Of a DNA stretch of 45,326 nucleotides, positions 34,255-43,073 are shown piece by piece (position 1 is the stretch's first letter; the number at the start of each line of letters is the position of its first letter). The translations under genes were made by a program, and so were the position numbers. The stretch comes from Bacteroidia bacterium (GTDB taxonomy: Bacteria > Bacteroidota > Bacteroidia > JAIBAJ01). The DNA lies in contig JAIBAJ010000018.1 in assembly GCA_019695265.1 (NCBI GenBank), forward strand, positions 1-45,326, in the 5' to 3' direction. The notes below the pieces were generated by a model. The model did no database searches, was not told the origin of the DNA, and saw only the letters and a list, made by a program, of their open reading frames with translations.

Positions 34255-35391
34255 TTACCGAACCGGCATTTTAAGCTGTTCAGAAATTTTTAGGCTAGTA
34301 TCGAGAAAAATCACTTTTGGATTTCCATTTCGTTCGATGTGGTACATGGCATCGGACAAAAGCTCGATAAGACGTTGAACATTGCCACCGTGAATTCTAT
34401 CCGGGAAACGCTGCATAAAGGTGTTCTGGCGTTCTGTTTCAGACAAGGCCACGAGTGAATTGATGCGAAAATTAAGCAAGAGGCATTTTCGAACCGCCTC
34501 GATTGAATATTGGAGAAAGTTCTTTTGGTTTTCACGACCCGATTTAGCTGTTCCATCAATCCAATCGAGTAATTCCGGAATATTAGGAACATAACTTAGA
34601 CGCATCCAGTTGATAAAATTATCGAAATGAGGATCGACTTCCTTATCCTTAACTGCATGAATAGCTTTTGCCATGTTACCTTCTGACAAAATGGAGGCAT
34701 CTGCGGCTGATTGAGGATTGATGCCAAAATTTTCGATTAGGAAAGTTTCTATTTCGGCGGTAGAAGGGGCCATAATTTTCACCAACTGCACACGGGAAAG
34801 GATGGTTGGCAAAATGGAATCGAGTGCTTCTGAAACCAGGATAAAAACAACTCCGGGAGGTGGTTCTTCCAGAATTTTAAGCAAACGGTTGGAGCTGGAA
34901 GCATTCATTTTTTCAGGCAGCCAGATAATTACCACCCTGTTTCCGCCTTCATAGGCTTTTAGTGAAAGTTTGCGGATTATTTCAGAACTTTCTTCTGCCC
35001 TGATTTCCAATTGTCTATTTTCCAATTCCAAGGTTTCCATCCAGTCGTAAAGTCGAATGTAGGGATTGGATTGGAGCAATGTTCTCCAGTGGAGGAGGTA
35101 GTCGTTGCTGGTTGCCTTTTTGATATCTTCCGAATTGACCACCGGGAAAGCCCAATGCAAATCCGGGTGTCCGAGTTTACTCACCTTTATGCAGGCCGGA
35201 CATTCTCCGCAGCTATCCGTATCGGATCGGTTTGAGCAAAACAGGTATTGAGCGAAAGCCCAGGCCATAGCCAAATTTCCGGAACCTTCGGCGCCTGCAA
35301 ACATGAGGGCATGACTTATTCGGCCTTGTTGGGCATTGTGAATAAGCTTGGCTTTGGTTTCATCCCTTCCGGGTATTTGGGAAAATTGCAC
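34255..35391 (-). CDS. holB: DNA polymerase III delta' subunit
   Basis: A 378-aa clamp-loader subunit related to DnaX. The start FSQIPGRDETKAKLIHNAQQGRISHALMFAG is the classic delta' N-terminus; SHALMFAGAEGSGNLAMA stands at the P-loop place, and four Cys bind zinc (CGECPAC region plus CSN upstream). The SRVQ-containing PTILSRVQ segment and LEEPPPGVVF follow. The start is set at GTG 35391, supported by TACCTTTG at 35396-35403. An in-frame start at 35514 would add 41 residues containing a false hydrophobic segment, unlike the family, and would lie upstream of the promoter box. Confidence 0.93.
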   Translation of the reverse strand: MQFSQIPGRDETKAKLIHNAQQGRISHALMFAGAEGSGNLAMAWAFAQYLFCSNRSDTDSCGECPACIKVSKLGHPDLHWAFPVVNSEDIKKATSNDYLLHWRTLLQSNPYIRLYDWMETLELENRQLEIRAEESSEIIRKLSLKAYEGGNRVVIIWLPEKMNASSSNRLLKILEEPPPGVVFILVSEALDSILPTILSRVQLVKIMAPSTAEIETFLIENFGINPQSAADASILSEGNMAKAIHAVKDKEVDPHFDNFINWMRLSYVPNIPELLDWIDGTAKSGRENQKNFLQYSIEAVRKCLLLNFRINSLVALSETERQNTFMQRFPDRIHGGNVQRLIELLSDAMYHIERNGNPKVIFLDTSLKISEQLKMPVR

Positions 35392-35395
35392 GATG

Positions 35396-35403
35396 CAAAG
35401 GTA
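35396..35403 (-). promoter_or_regulatory. -7 box abutting holB
   Basis: TACCTTTG on the minus strand, then CATC, then the GTG start at 35391. Same 4-nt leaderless arrangement as at ruvB. Confidence 0.55.
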
Positions 35404-35685
35404 GGCAAGGATTAAAATTCCGACCAACAAACCTAAAAATTTGATGAACAACCTTTGCAATGAAACAAAAACTGAGTAACAAAAAACAATACAACTAATT
35501 AATTTACAATGCATTAAACTATATATTTGGCTTAATATGATTTATTTGCTTTGTTATATTTATTTTGAATGTGTTTTTCATAATTATTTGATATTCATCT
35601 ATACTATTTTAAATTTTGTCTAATTTTTTAATCATTATTTTATATAACATGGTAAAAATAGTCAAACAATCAAATCTTAGAAATC

Positions 35686-36051
35686 ATGAAAACGCTAAAC
35701 ACCCAATTCGAAGGAACAGTAGCCAACTTTGGTGATTCATTAATGTTCAGAGCTAATTACCAATCGGTGGTAGTGCCAACAGAAGACATTTTGTATATTC
35801 AGGCATTGGCGGATTATGTTATCATCAAAACAGCTCAGGCAAAGCACATTACTCTAGCCACCATGAAAGACATGGCGAATTTGCTTCAAGGACGCGGATT
35901 TATAAGAACTCACCGGAGTTACATTGTGAACATCGATCACATTCAAAAATTCAAAGGCTCAACAGTAGTGTTGGACAATGAGAGTTCGAAAATTGCCATT
36001 CCGGTTGGCAGAGCTTTCAAAAAAGAATTCCGTCAAAGCATGGCAGCCTAG
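35686..36051 (+). CDS. Stand-alone LytTR DNA-binding protein
   Basis: A 121-aa protein made almost only of a LytTR domain: VVPTEDILYIQALADYVIIKTAQAKHITLATMKDMANLL, then FIRTHRSYIVNIDHIQKFKGSTVVL and IPVGRAFKKEFRQ. There is no receiver domain, so it does not look like a classical phosphorelay output. It would bind DNA as a small transcriptional regulator. A long AT-rich upstream region (35404-35685) holds TATATTTG at 35522-35529 as a possible promoter box. The target is unknown; the esterase gene downstream is the nearest candidate. Confidence 0.9.
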   Translation: MKTLNTQFEGTVANFGDSLMFRANYQSVVVPTEDILYIQALADYVIIKTAQAKHITLATMKDMANLLQGRGFIRTHRSYIVNIDHIQKFKGSTVVLDNESSKIAIPVGRAFKKEFRQSMAA

Positions 36052-36097
36052 TTGTAAAACTTTCTTAATATTTTTTGTTGGTTGAAGTATGTTTAAA

Positions 36098-36105
36098 TAT
36101 CTTTG
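36098..36105 (+). promoter_or_regulatory. -7 box of the T9SS esterase gene
   Basis: TATCTTTG, with TTTG at 36074-36077 placed 20 bp upstream as a -33 element. This is one of the most complete Bacteroidota promoters in the window and gives a leader of about 25-30 nt to the ATG at 36136. Confidence 0.55.
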
Positions 36106-36135
36106 TGGATACTTAAATTATCCAATTCAACCAAA

Positions 36136-37650
36136 ATGAAGAAAAAACTACTTGTCTTAGGCACCATGATGATTGCTACATTTAGCAGTCTTCTTGCCCA
36201 AACACGCTACTGTGACGAAGTTTTCTCCGGAGTTTCCGTTACTGACAGTGTTGTGTATGCCACCAACAAAATTTATTTTCCATTTCCAACCGGTATTCCA
36301 CCTCAAGGCGACTTGTATATGGAGTTATACCAACCGGTAGGTGATACGGCTACTGCCAGACCATTGGCCATCGTTTTACACACCGGAAGCTTTTTACCTC
36401 AACCTTACAACCAAGGTGTTACCGGAAGCCGCAAAGACAGTAACATTGTTGAAACCTGTAAACGTTTTGCACGCCGTGGTTTCGTTGCAGCCGCTGTTTC
36501 TTATCGTTTGGGCTGGAACCCGCTTACTTCTGACCAGGACGTTCGTACCTCTACCTTATTAAAGGCAGTTTACAGAGCGGTTCAGGATGTTCGTTCCAGT
36601 GTTCGATATTTCAGAAAAGATGCTGCCACCAGCAATAACTACAAAATTGACCCAAACAAAATTATCATCATGGGTTACGGATCGGGAGGTTATATTGCTC
36701 TTGCTTCTGCTACTCTTGATAAATGGGAAGAAGTTACACTTCCAAAATTCCTGGATGCCAATACCGCTACTCCATACGTAGATACTACCATTATGGGTAA
36801 TTTCTGGGGATTAGGCGGAAATCCGGATTATAACATGGACAACCATGCAGGTTATAGCAGCGATGTAAACCTTATTATCAATGCCGGCGGAGCACTGGGT
36901 GATTCTACCTGGCTTGAAGCCGGAGATGTTCCGATGGTTGGTTTCCACGTAGTTGGTGACCCATTTGCACCTTACACAGAAGGAATGGTAATTGTTCCAA
37001 CTACCGGCGGTAATGTGGTTTATGTAAGTGGTACTTACGATGTTATTTTACGTTGTAACAACCCAACTTATGGTAATAACAATGCCATTTTCTCCAACCC
37101 TCCTTTCATCGATCCGTATACAGTAAAAGCTAACACCATGAACAATGGTTTGGAAGGATTGTTTCCATTTAACCTAAACAACCCTGCATCACAAGCTGGT
37201 CCATGGGAATGGTGGGATCCTAACAATGCAGTTGCCAAATGGGGACAAACCGTAGTTGACAATGCTTTGGCTACTAACCCTGATATGTCTAAAAACAAAG
37301 CAACTGCCTACATCGATACCATTTTTGGCTATTCAATTCCTCGTGTAGTTCGTGTATTTGGCCTTGAAAATTGTCCTGGTACAGTTGGTATTGCTGAAAC
37401 CAATGCAAAAACTACTACCAAAATTTTCCCAAATCCAACTGCAGAAACAGTTCAAACCAGCACTGCTGCAGGACAAGGTAACATTACTGAAGTATTTATT
37501 TACGACAATACCGGTCGCTTAGTTAAACAAGTAAACAACCTTCGCAACCAAGAATACTCTTTAAATGTGAAAGACCTGCCAAAAGGCGTTTACCAAATGA
37601 AAGTAAATACCACTATGGGCGAATCAAACCATAAACTGGTTATTGAATAA
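36136..37650 (+). CDS. Esterase-like alpha/beta hydrolase exported by the type IX system
   Basis: A 504-aa secreted protein. It has a signal peptide (LLVLGTMMIATFSSLLAQ), an alpha/beta-hydrolase domain with HTGSFLPQ as oxyanion-hole region, RRGFVAAAVSYRLGW, IIIMGYGSGGYIAL with the nucleophile Ser near residue 183, and a C-terminal T9SS type A sorting domain of about 75 residues (KIFPNPTAETVQ to YQMKVNTTMGESNHKLVIE). It is most like carboxylesterase/feruloyl-esterase enzymes, but the substrate is unknown. The start is ATG 36136; the TTG at 36103 is part of the promoter box. A strong terminator follows. Confidence 0.88.
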   Translation: MKKKLLVLGTMMIATFSSLLAQTRYCDEVFSGVSVTDSVVYATNKIYFPFPTGIPPQGDLYMELYQPVGDTATARPLAIVLHTGSFLPQPYNQGVTGSRKDSNIVETCKRFARRGFVAAAVSYRLGWNPLTSDQDVRTSTLLKAVYRAVQDVRSSVRYFRKDAATSNNYKIDPNKIIIMGYGSGGYIALASATLDKWEEVTLPKFLDANTATPYVDTTIMGNFWGLGGNPDYNMDNHAGYSSDVNLIINAGGALGDSTWLEAGDVPMVGFHVVGDPFAPYTEGMVIVPTTGGNVVYVSGTYDVILRCNNPTYGNNNAIFSNPPFIDPYTVKANTMNNGLEGLFPFNLNNPASQAGPWEWWDPNNAVAKWGQTVVDNALATNPDMSKNKATAYIDTIFGYSIPRVVRVFGLENCPGTVGIAETNAKTTTKIFPNPTAETVQTSTAAGQGNITEVFIYDNTGRLVKQVNNLRNQEYSLNVKDLPKGVYQMKVNTTMGESNHKLVIE

Positions 37651-37671
37651 TTAAAGTACTTTTTCATTCCC

Positions 37672-37707
37672 AATCCCGACTAGGTTATCTTAGTCGGGAT
37701 TTTTTTT
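37672..37707 (+). terminator. Rho-independent terminator
   Basis: A perfect 11-bp stem AATCCCGACTA/TAGTCGGGATT encloses an 8-nt loop and is followed by a T-run up to 37707. It ends the esterase transcript and would work as a classical intrinsic terminator. It is the clearest one in the window. Confidence 0.88.
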
Positions 37708-37711
37708 ACCA

Positions 37712-38059
37712 ATGGATGCTCGTTTAAAAACCATACTACTCCTATTCCTTTCCAATATCTTTATGACCCTGGCCTGGTATGGCCATTTGCACCGATTGAA
37801 AGATAAATCCCTTTGGATAGTTATTCTTATTAGCTGGGGAATTGCTTTTTTTGAATACTGCTTACAAGTGCCGGCCAACCGAATAGGTGCCGGGAAATTC
37901 AGTTTGGTAGAACTTAAAACCATTCAGGAAGTACTTTCCCTCATCGTTTTTGCCATCTATACCATTTTAATTGTGCGCGAGGATTTTAAATGGAATTACT
38001 TAGTTGGGTTTGTTTTTCTCGTTTTAGCCGTGTTTTTTATCTTCAAAAAATGGGATTAA
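37712..38059 (+). CDS. DUF486 small membrane protein (DMT family)
   Basis: A 115-aa inner-membrane protein with four hydrophobic helices. The start ILLLFLSNIFMTLAWYGHL and the loop EYCLQVPANRIG with FSLVELKTIQEVLSL are the conserved parts of DUF486, assigned to the drug/metabolite transporter superfamily. The function is unknown. It starts 5 nt after the T-run of the terminator, so it has its own promoter or relies on read-through. Confidence 0.88.
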   Translation: MDARLKTILLLFLSNIFMTLAWYGHLHRLKDKSLWIVILISWGIAFFEYCLQVPANRIGAGKFSLVELKTIQEVLSLIVFAIYTILIVREDFKWNYLVGFVFLVLAVFFIFKKWD

Positions 38060-38150
38060 CCCAGATAAAATAAAAATTCTTTATCTAGTAAGAATTTGCA
38101 AATCCTAGTGATTCATTGGGATTCAGGCGGATTCCATCCCATCTACCTTC

Positions 38151-39140
38151 CTACTTAAATCGGGAAAGAAAGTTGAGTAATCCTTTAAAATAACTTTCCT
38201 GATCGTCCCACATACTTAAATGACTTCCATTTTCAGTGAGGTAAAAACTGGAGTTAGGAATCAGGGATGCCATTTTACGAATATCATCCTCACGCATAGT
38301 ATCAAACTTACCAACCGTGAGGTAAGTTGGGACCTTTATTTTACTTAAGTCATTCCAACGGTCCCAGTTACCGAAATTGCCGGTAACTACAAACTCATTA
38401 TTTCCTTGAATGGTATTGTAAACCGGGGTTGCCATGTGACGAAACATACGATCTACCGGCTCGGGCCAGGGAACCACCCGACAGATATGCGCATTGTATA
38501 GTTTTTCGATGAGGATTTTTTGATACTCGGGATTGTTGTAGTCATCGGCCTTTTCATATTTCTGCAGCAAGGCTTCGGTTTCAGGGCCAAATTTGGATCG
38601 CAACTCGTTAATATACTTGAGATAAGAAGGGATACTGGCGGTCATATTAGAAATAATCAGGCCTTGCAGGTGTTGTTGGTATTTTAAGGCATACTCGATA
38701 CCCAACATACCGCCCCAGCTTTGTCCATATAGTACAAATTGATCCAAGTTCAAGGCTTTTCGCACTTGTTCAACCTCTTCAGTAAACCGGTCGATGTGCC
38801 AAAGTTTGGTATCGGTAGGTTTATCGGAATATTCGGAGCCTAATTGGTCATAGTAATAAAACTCAATTCCTTGCTGAGGCAGAAAGTCTTCAAAACATTC
38901 AAAATATTCGTGTGTACAACCGGGTCCTCCGTGCAGGGTAAGCATTTTCAACTTTCCTTTTCCTATCTTCTTGGTCCAGACACGGTATCCGTTGTCGAGG
39001 GTAATCATGCGGACTCCACCGGTTTTAATATCGGCAGAAGGTGATGAAGAAGGCTTTGCAAAGCCAGACAAATAAGGCAAAGTGGAAAATGCAGCTGTAC
39101 CCAAGGCTGCTTGTTGAAGAAATTGGCGTCGATTGCTCAT
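38151..39140 (-). CDS. Exported proline iminopeptidase-like hydrolase
   Basis: A 329-aa alpha/beta hydrolase of the prolyl aminopeptidase group. The N-terminus NRRQFLQQAALG resembles a Tat signal, so it may be exported folded. The oxyanion motif HGGPG is at residues 70-74 and the nucleophile Ser141 in GQSWGG; the acid (GKFDTM) and the His (NGSHLSMW) are in the C-terminal part. It would remove N-terminal proline from peptides, or act as another alpha/beta hydrolase of the group. recX lies 4 nt upstream on the same strand. Confidence 0.88.
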   Translation of the reverse strand: MSNRRQFLQQAALGTAAFSTLPYLSGFAKPSSSPSADIKTGGVRMITLDNGYRVWTKKIGKGKLKMLTLHGGPGCTHEYFECFEDFLPQQGIEFYYYDQLGSEYSDKPTDTKLWHIDRFTEEVEQVRKALNLDQFVLYGQSWGGMLGIEYALKYQQHLQGLIISNMTASIPSYLKYINELRSKFGPETEALLQKYEKADDYNNPEYQKILIEKLYNAHICRVVPWPEPVDRMFRHMATPVYNTIQGNNEFVVTGNFGNWDRWNDLSKIKVPTYLTVGKFDTMREDDIRKMASLIPNSSFYLTENGSHLSMWDDQESYFKGLLNFLSRFK

Positions 39141-39144
39141 AGGA

Positions 39145-39597
39145 TTAGTCGAGGTTTAGGATATTTTTTATTAATTCGGGTTCAAAACCTTTGGAAAGCA
39201 GGTGGCGAAAAAGCTTAACACGCGCATTAAAATCGTCGGAGTCCAGGGAAGCCAGGTTTTTCTTCTCTGCCGCTTTTTGCAACATGGCCCTGTATTCTTT
39301 ATCGGGGATTTCCTGCAGGCCGGCACCAATTAGGGTTGAAGGAATACCCAATTGTTTGAGTGCTGCTCTGATTTTTATTTTCCCCCAGCCCAATTGTCTG
39401 AACTTTCCAATACAATAGGCAGAAACAAAGCGTTTTTCGTCGATGAACTTTTGCTTTTCCAATTCGGCAATTACCTGAATGCTTTCTTCTTTGGTAGCTT
39501 TCCAAAAAGCCAGTTTCTTTTGTACTTCCGACTTACAGCGTTCTTGTTCGGCACAGTATTTAGCCGCTTTTGCCAGCAAGGTTTGGTAAGATTCCAT
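39145..39597 (-). CDS. recX: RecX-family regulator of RecA
   Basis: A 150-aa protein built of three-helix repeats typical of RecX, which binds RecA filaments and limits RecA activity in recombination and SOS. Marks are RCKSEVQKKLAFWKATKEE, FIDEKRFVSAYCIGKFRQLGWGKIKIRAALKQLGI and the last repeat with LFRHLLSKGFEPELI. recA is not adjacent. A CATCTTTG box at 39603-39610 on the minus strand ends 5 nt from the ATG. It is probably co-transcribed with the hydrolase at 38151-39140. Confidence 0.9.
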   Translation of the reverse strand: MESYQTLLAKAAKYCAEQERCKSEVQKKLAFWKATKEESIQVIAELEKQKFIDEKRFVSAYCIGKFRQLGWGKIKIRAALKQLGIPSTLIGAGLQEIPDKEYRAMLQKAAEKKNLASLDSDDFNARVKLFRHLLSKGFEPELIKNILNLD

Positions 39598-39724
39598 AAA
39601 AGCAAAGATGAGAAAGGTTTACGAACTTGCAAACCAAAATTCATACCCGGGAATCCTTCATGAAATTTCACTATAGCCCATTTGGCAGATGGTTAGCAAA
39701 ACCATTTTCGAAGTGCGCATGTGT

Positions 39725-39879
39725 GGGGTTGCACCTCGGGCAACGATAGAGGCAAGTAGCCCACAGGACACCGAAGGCGTTAGCCTAGGTGGACGAGGAC
39801 TACAGCCGATAGCGTGACCTGAACGCCCTTGAAAAAAGGATAAATTTGCACTAGATTTTATGGGCGGAAGGGGCCCGCC
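39725..39879 (-). repeat. Family 1 structured repeat, solo right arm
   Basis: A single arm in minus sense, with no partner within reach on its inner side. The outer hairpin GGCGGAAGGGGCCCGCC is at 39863-39879. The core (read on the minus strand) has GTAGTCC/GGGCTAC and an apical stem CACC/GGTG around GGCTAACGCC. The outer end lies 23 nt after the stop of the FGGY kinase, which reads into the arm in the sense direction. Its inner end faces recX. Confidence 0.85.
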
Positions 39880-39901
39880 AAATCAAAAAACAAGTCCTAA
39901 A

Positions 39902-41473
39902 TCAATGATTCAAAAGCTTAAAAATCCCTTTGTTTTTATCGTAAATTTTGAGGAAAATCTTAAACCGTTCATCATACATTCTGGTAAATTCCTTGCGTGG
40001 ATGGTAGGTGTTTTTCACCTTCACGTTGTTGCCAAACTCGTCGAATTTCATCTTTCCAATCGCTTGTAATGCCAACAAAGCGGCTCCACGGCTGTTGCTC
40101 ATAATGGGATCATCCATTTGACGGATGGGGCGGTTATACACATCGGCCAAAATTTGACTCCAAACATCGCTTCTGGCTCCACCTCCGATAAAATTTATGG
40201 CATCGAACTGCTTACCCACCATTTTTTCAACGTACATCAGCAACCAGCGAGTATTAAGCGCAATGCCTTCATACACCGCACGAACCATTTGCGGACGGCG
40301 GTGATTCAGACCTAAATTGTAAAATCCACCCCTCACGTGGTGATCCTCCACAGGAGATCGTTCGCCGTACATCCAGGGTAAAAAGAGAAGTTGGTCGCTT
40401 CCCGGTGCCGTACTTGCAACCATTTCGTCGAGGCGCTTGTAAAAATCGGCAGGAGCCGGTTCTTGGCTTAATTCGTCCTGGTTATAAAACAGGTTATTTT
40501 TCAAAAAATTCAGGCAGGCACCGCTGGTTTCTTGTTCATTGGCCACCATATAACGGCCTGGAATAGCCGAAGGAATGGTAGTCATGTTGTGAAAGATATC
40601 GGTTTTCTTGTGAGGTAGGTGACAAACCAACCAACTGGAAGTTCCAATGTAAATATGTGGTTCATAATCTTTTACGGCACCGGAACCAACTGCTGCCGAG
40701 TGCACATCGGGTGTACCGCTAATAATTTTGGTTTCGGGAGATAAGCCCCATTTTGAAGCCAATTCAACAGAAATTGTTCCCAAAATACTATTTGCCGGCA
40801 CCAAATCGGGCAACTTTTCGCGGTCGAGGTCCAGCATTTTAAGCAAACCTTTGTGATAACTAACCTGGTTGATGTTTCGGTTATCGGTGCACCAATGCAA
40901 GGTTATACAATCGAAAGAAGAAGCATAAATGCCTGAAAGCCAGAGGTTTAGATAATCTTTAGGTTCAAGAAATTTATAGGTTTTGGCATATAGTTCAGGA
41001 AAAACCCGTTTCATATACAAAATGTGACCAACCGGATCCTTACCGCTTTTGGCCGGTGCACCTCCGGTCAGGTTTACTAATTTCAGAATCTTATCGGCAC
41101 CGTAACCTTCAATATTGATGGGACCGCTCACCCTTTTCATCACATCATCAGCGCCCCGGCTATCCATCCAGATTATGCTATTCATAAGCGGTTTGCCATC
41201 TTTCCCCACAGCTACGGTACCGCTCCACTGACTGGTGCAGTTGATGGCCTGAATGGAAGCAGGAGAAATTCCGGTTTTTTGAATCAGTGCAAAATAGCAC
41301 TTCTCGATGGCTTCGGTCCAGTCCGACGGACGTTGTTCCGCTCCTCCCCCATCGCTCAACAGCAAAGGAACCTCCTGAAAAACATGGTCGATGCAGTTGG
41401 CTTTCTCGTCGAAAAGGGCCACTTTGGGTCCGGAAGTACCTAGGTCGATGGTAAGGATATGAAGTGATGACAT
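39902..41473 (-). CDS. FGGY-family sugar kinase (xylulokinase-like)
   Basis: A 523-aa carbohydrate kinase of the FGGY family. The ATP-binding start LTIDLGTSGPKVALFDE, the SQWSGTVAVGKDG segment with IIWMDSRG, ISGTPDVHSAAVGSG and the later FIGGGARSDVWSQILADVYNRPI motif are all present. It would phosphorylate a pentulose, with D-xylulose the most likely from the family pattern; no isomerase or pentose transporter is adjacent, so the substrate stays open. The start is ATG 41473; the TTG at 41518 would add 15 residues not seen in the family. It is divergent from the sigma-54 regulator. Confidence 0.85.
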   Translation of the reverse strand: MSSLHILTIDLGTSGPKVALFDEKANCIDHVFQEVPLLLSDGGGAEQRPSDWTEAIEKCYFALIQKTGISPASIQAINCTSQWSGTVAVGKDGKPLMNSIIWMDSRGADDVMKRVSGPINIEGYGADKILKLVNLTGGAPAKSGKDPVGHILYMKRVFPELYAKTYKFLEPKDYLNLWLSGIYASSFDCITLHWCTDNRNINQVSYHKGLLKMLDLDREKLPDLVPANSILGTISVELASKWGLSPETKIISGTPDVHSAAVGSGAVKDYEPHIYIGTSSWLVCHLPHKKTDIFHNMTTIPSAIPGRYMVANEQETSGACLNFLKNNLFYNQDELSQEPAPADFYKRLDEMVASTAPGSDQLLFLPWMYGERSPVEDHHVRGGFYNLGLNHRRPQMVRAVYEGIALNTRWLLMYVEKMVGKQFDAINFIGGGARSDVWSQILADVYNRPIRQMDDPIMSNSRGAALLALQAIGKMKFDEFGNNVKVKNTYHPRKEFTRMYDERFKIFLKIYDKNKGIFKLLNH

Positions 41474-41608
41474 GGTTGAAATAAAATCGGCTCGAATTTG
41501 GGAAAAATTGCCAAACAAACCCTCAATAATTTAGCAGGAAATCAGAACCGAAAATCCAACCAAAATCCGACAAGAGTGTTCGATATCGGACACAAGCAAC
41601 AAAACCCC

Positions 41609-41616
41609 TATCTTTG
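41609..41616 (+). promoter_or_regulatory. -7 box of the sigma-54 response regulator gene
   Basis: TATCTTTG, a TAnnTTTG match, gives a leader of about 50 nt before the ATG at 41673. Confidence 0.5.
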
Positions 41617-41672
41617 CCAAGTGAGGCAGAACAAGGCTTTTAGAATTTGGCAAAATCATTGAAACCAATAAC

Positions 41673-43061
41673 ATGAACGAACCAAAGAATTCCATTCAAG
41701 TGGCAAAAATTTTAATGATCGACGATGACGAGGATGTGTTATTGGCAGCCCGTATCTTGTTAAAAAACTATTTTACCAATGTAGTTACCGAGAAGAATCC
41801 GGAGAAACTGATGAATTTATTGAGTCAGGACAAGTTTGATGTGATTTTGCTCGACATGAATTACCGAAGCCGGATTAATTCAGGCAACGAAGGATTGTAT
41901 TGGTTAAGAAGCATTTTGGAAAAAGACAAAGATGCCATTGTGATATTAATAACAGCCTTTGGCGACATTGAATTGGCAGTTCGGGCAATTAAAGATGGTG
42001 CTACCGATTTTGTGCTTAAGCCTTGGCACAATGAAAAACTGGTTGCAACTATTCATTCGGCAATGGAACTTAGTAAAAGCCGAAAGGAAGTCATTGATTT
42101 AAAGAAAAAGAACCAAAATTTGGCTGAGCTAAGCGGAAATATTCCGGAATTCATTGGTGTTTCACCGGCAATGAAAAAAATCTTTGCCACCATAGAAAAA
42201 GTAGCCCCTACCGATGCCAACGTATTAATTTTGGGCGAAAATGGAACCGGTAAAGAGCTTGTTGCCAAAGCATTACACAGACAAAGCAAGCGAGGGAAAG
42301 AGGCCTTTGTTTCGGTTGATTTAGGCTCTTTGAGTGAAACCCTGTTCGAAAGCGAACTGTTTGGTCACGTAAAAGGCTCGTTCACCGATGCCAGAGAAGA
42401 TAGGGCAGGTCGGTTTGAAGTTGCCAACAAAGGCAGCTTATTTTTGGATGAAATTGGGAATTTAAGCCTTCCCATGCAAGCCAAACTTCTAACGGCTCTT
42501 CAAACCAGGCAGGTAACCCGAATCGGCTCCAACAAAAGTGCAGGGATAGATATTCGCCTGATATGTGCTACCAACATGAAATTATACGACATGGTGGACG
42601 ACAGCCAGTTTCGCCAAGATTTATTGTACCGAATCAATACCGTTGAAATTACCATTCCCCCTTTGCGCGAGCGACCCGAAGACATTGAACCATTGGCCAG
42701 GCATTACTTTGGTTTATATACGCGCAAATACTTAAAAACGGAGATGCAGCTAAGCAAAGAAGCTATTCAGAAGCTCAAATTTTATTCCTGGCCGGGTAAT
42801 GTACGCGAGTTGCAGCATAGTATGGAAAGGGCTGTTATTCTAGCCGAGGGCCAAGTACTTCGGGATGAAGATTTTATGTTGGCTACTCAATCCAAAAAAG
42901 CCTTGGAAATGATGCCCATGACCCTAAATTTGGAGGATACTGAAAGGAGACTTATCAAGCAAGCTATCGACAAACATCATGGAAATATCAGTCGTGCGGC
43001 CGGAGAACTAGGTTTGACCCGTGCGGCCTTGTATCGTCGAATGGAAAAATTCGGTTTATAG
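41673..43061 (+). CDS. NtrC-family sigma-54-dependent response regulator
   Basis: A 462-aa transcription regulator. The receiver has the acidic pocket D17-D19, phospho-acceptor D61 in VILLDMNY, T94 and K116 in VLKPW. The AAA+ domain has Walker A GENGTGKE (188-195), Walker B SLFLDEIG (255-262) and, in the place of the sigma-54 contact loop GAFTGA, the variant GSFTDA (235-240). A Fis-type helix-turn-helix (ISRAAGELGLTRAALYRRMEKFGL) ends the protein. Genes of this kind are often followed by their sensor kinase; here a solo family 1 repeat arm begins 13 nt after the stop and no kinase is seen. Confidence 0.95.
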   Translation: MNEPKNSIQVAKILMIDDDEDVLLAARILLKNYFTNVVTEKNPEKLMNLLSQDKFDVILLDMNYRSRINSGNEGLYWLRSILEKDKDAIVILITAFGDIELAVRAIKDGATDFVLKPWHNEKLVATIHSAMELSKSRKEVIDLKKKNQNLAELSGNIPEFIGVSPAMKKIFATIEKVAPTDANVLILGENGTGKELVAKALHRQSKRGKEAFVSVDLGSLSETLFESELFGHVKGSFTDAREDRAGRFEVANKGSLFLDEIGNLSLPMQAKLLTALQTRQVTRIGSNKSAGIDIRLICATNMKLYDMVDDSQFRQDLLYRINTVEITIPPLRERPEDIEPLARHYFGLYTRKYLKTEMQLSKEAIQKLKFYSWPGNVRELQHSMERAVILAEGQVLRDEDFMLATQSKKALEMMPMTLNLEDTERRLIKQAIDKHHGNISRAAGELGLTRAALYRRMEKFGL

Positions 43062-43073
43062 TTTTTTAAGTAT

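Noticed and set aside
35392-35514. Long N-terminal extension of HolB
   Set aside because: It would add 41 residues with a false membrane segment, lies upstream of a TACCTTTG box, and delta' proteins start near FSQI.
37431-37650. C-terminal part of the esterase as a separate gene or domain fusion of catalytic type
   Set aside because: The FPNPT start, GxLVKQ-like middle and KGVYQMKV end are those of the T9SS type A sorting domain, a secretion signal.
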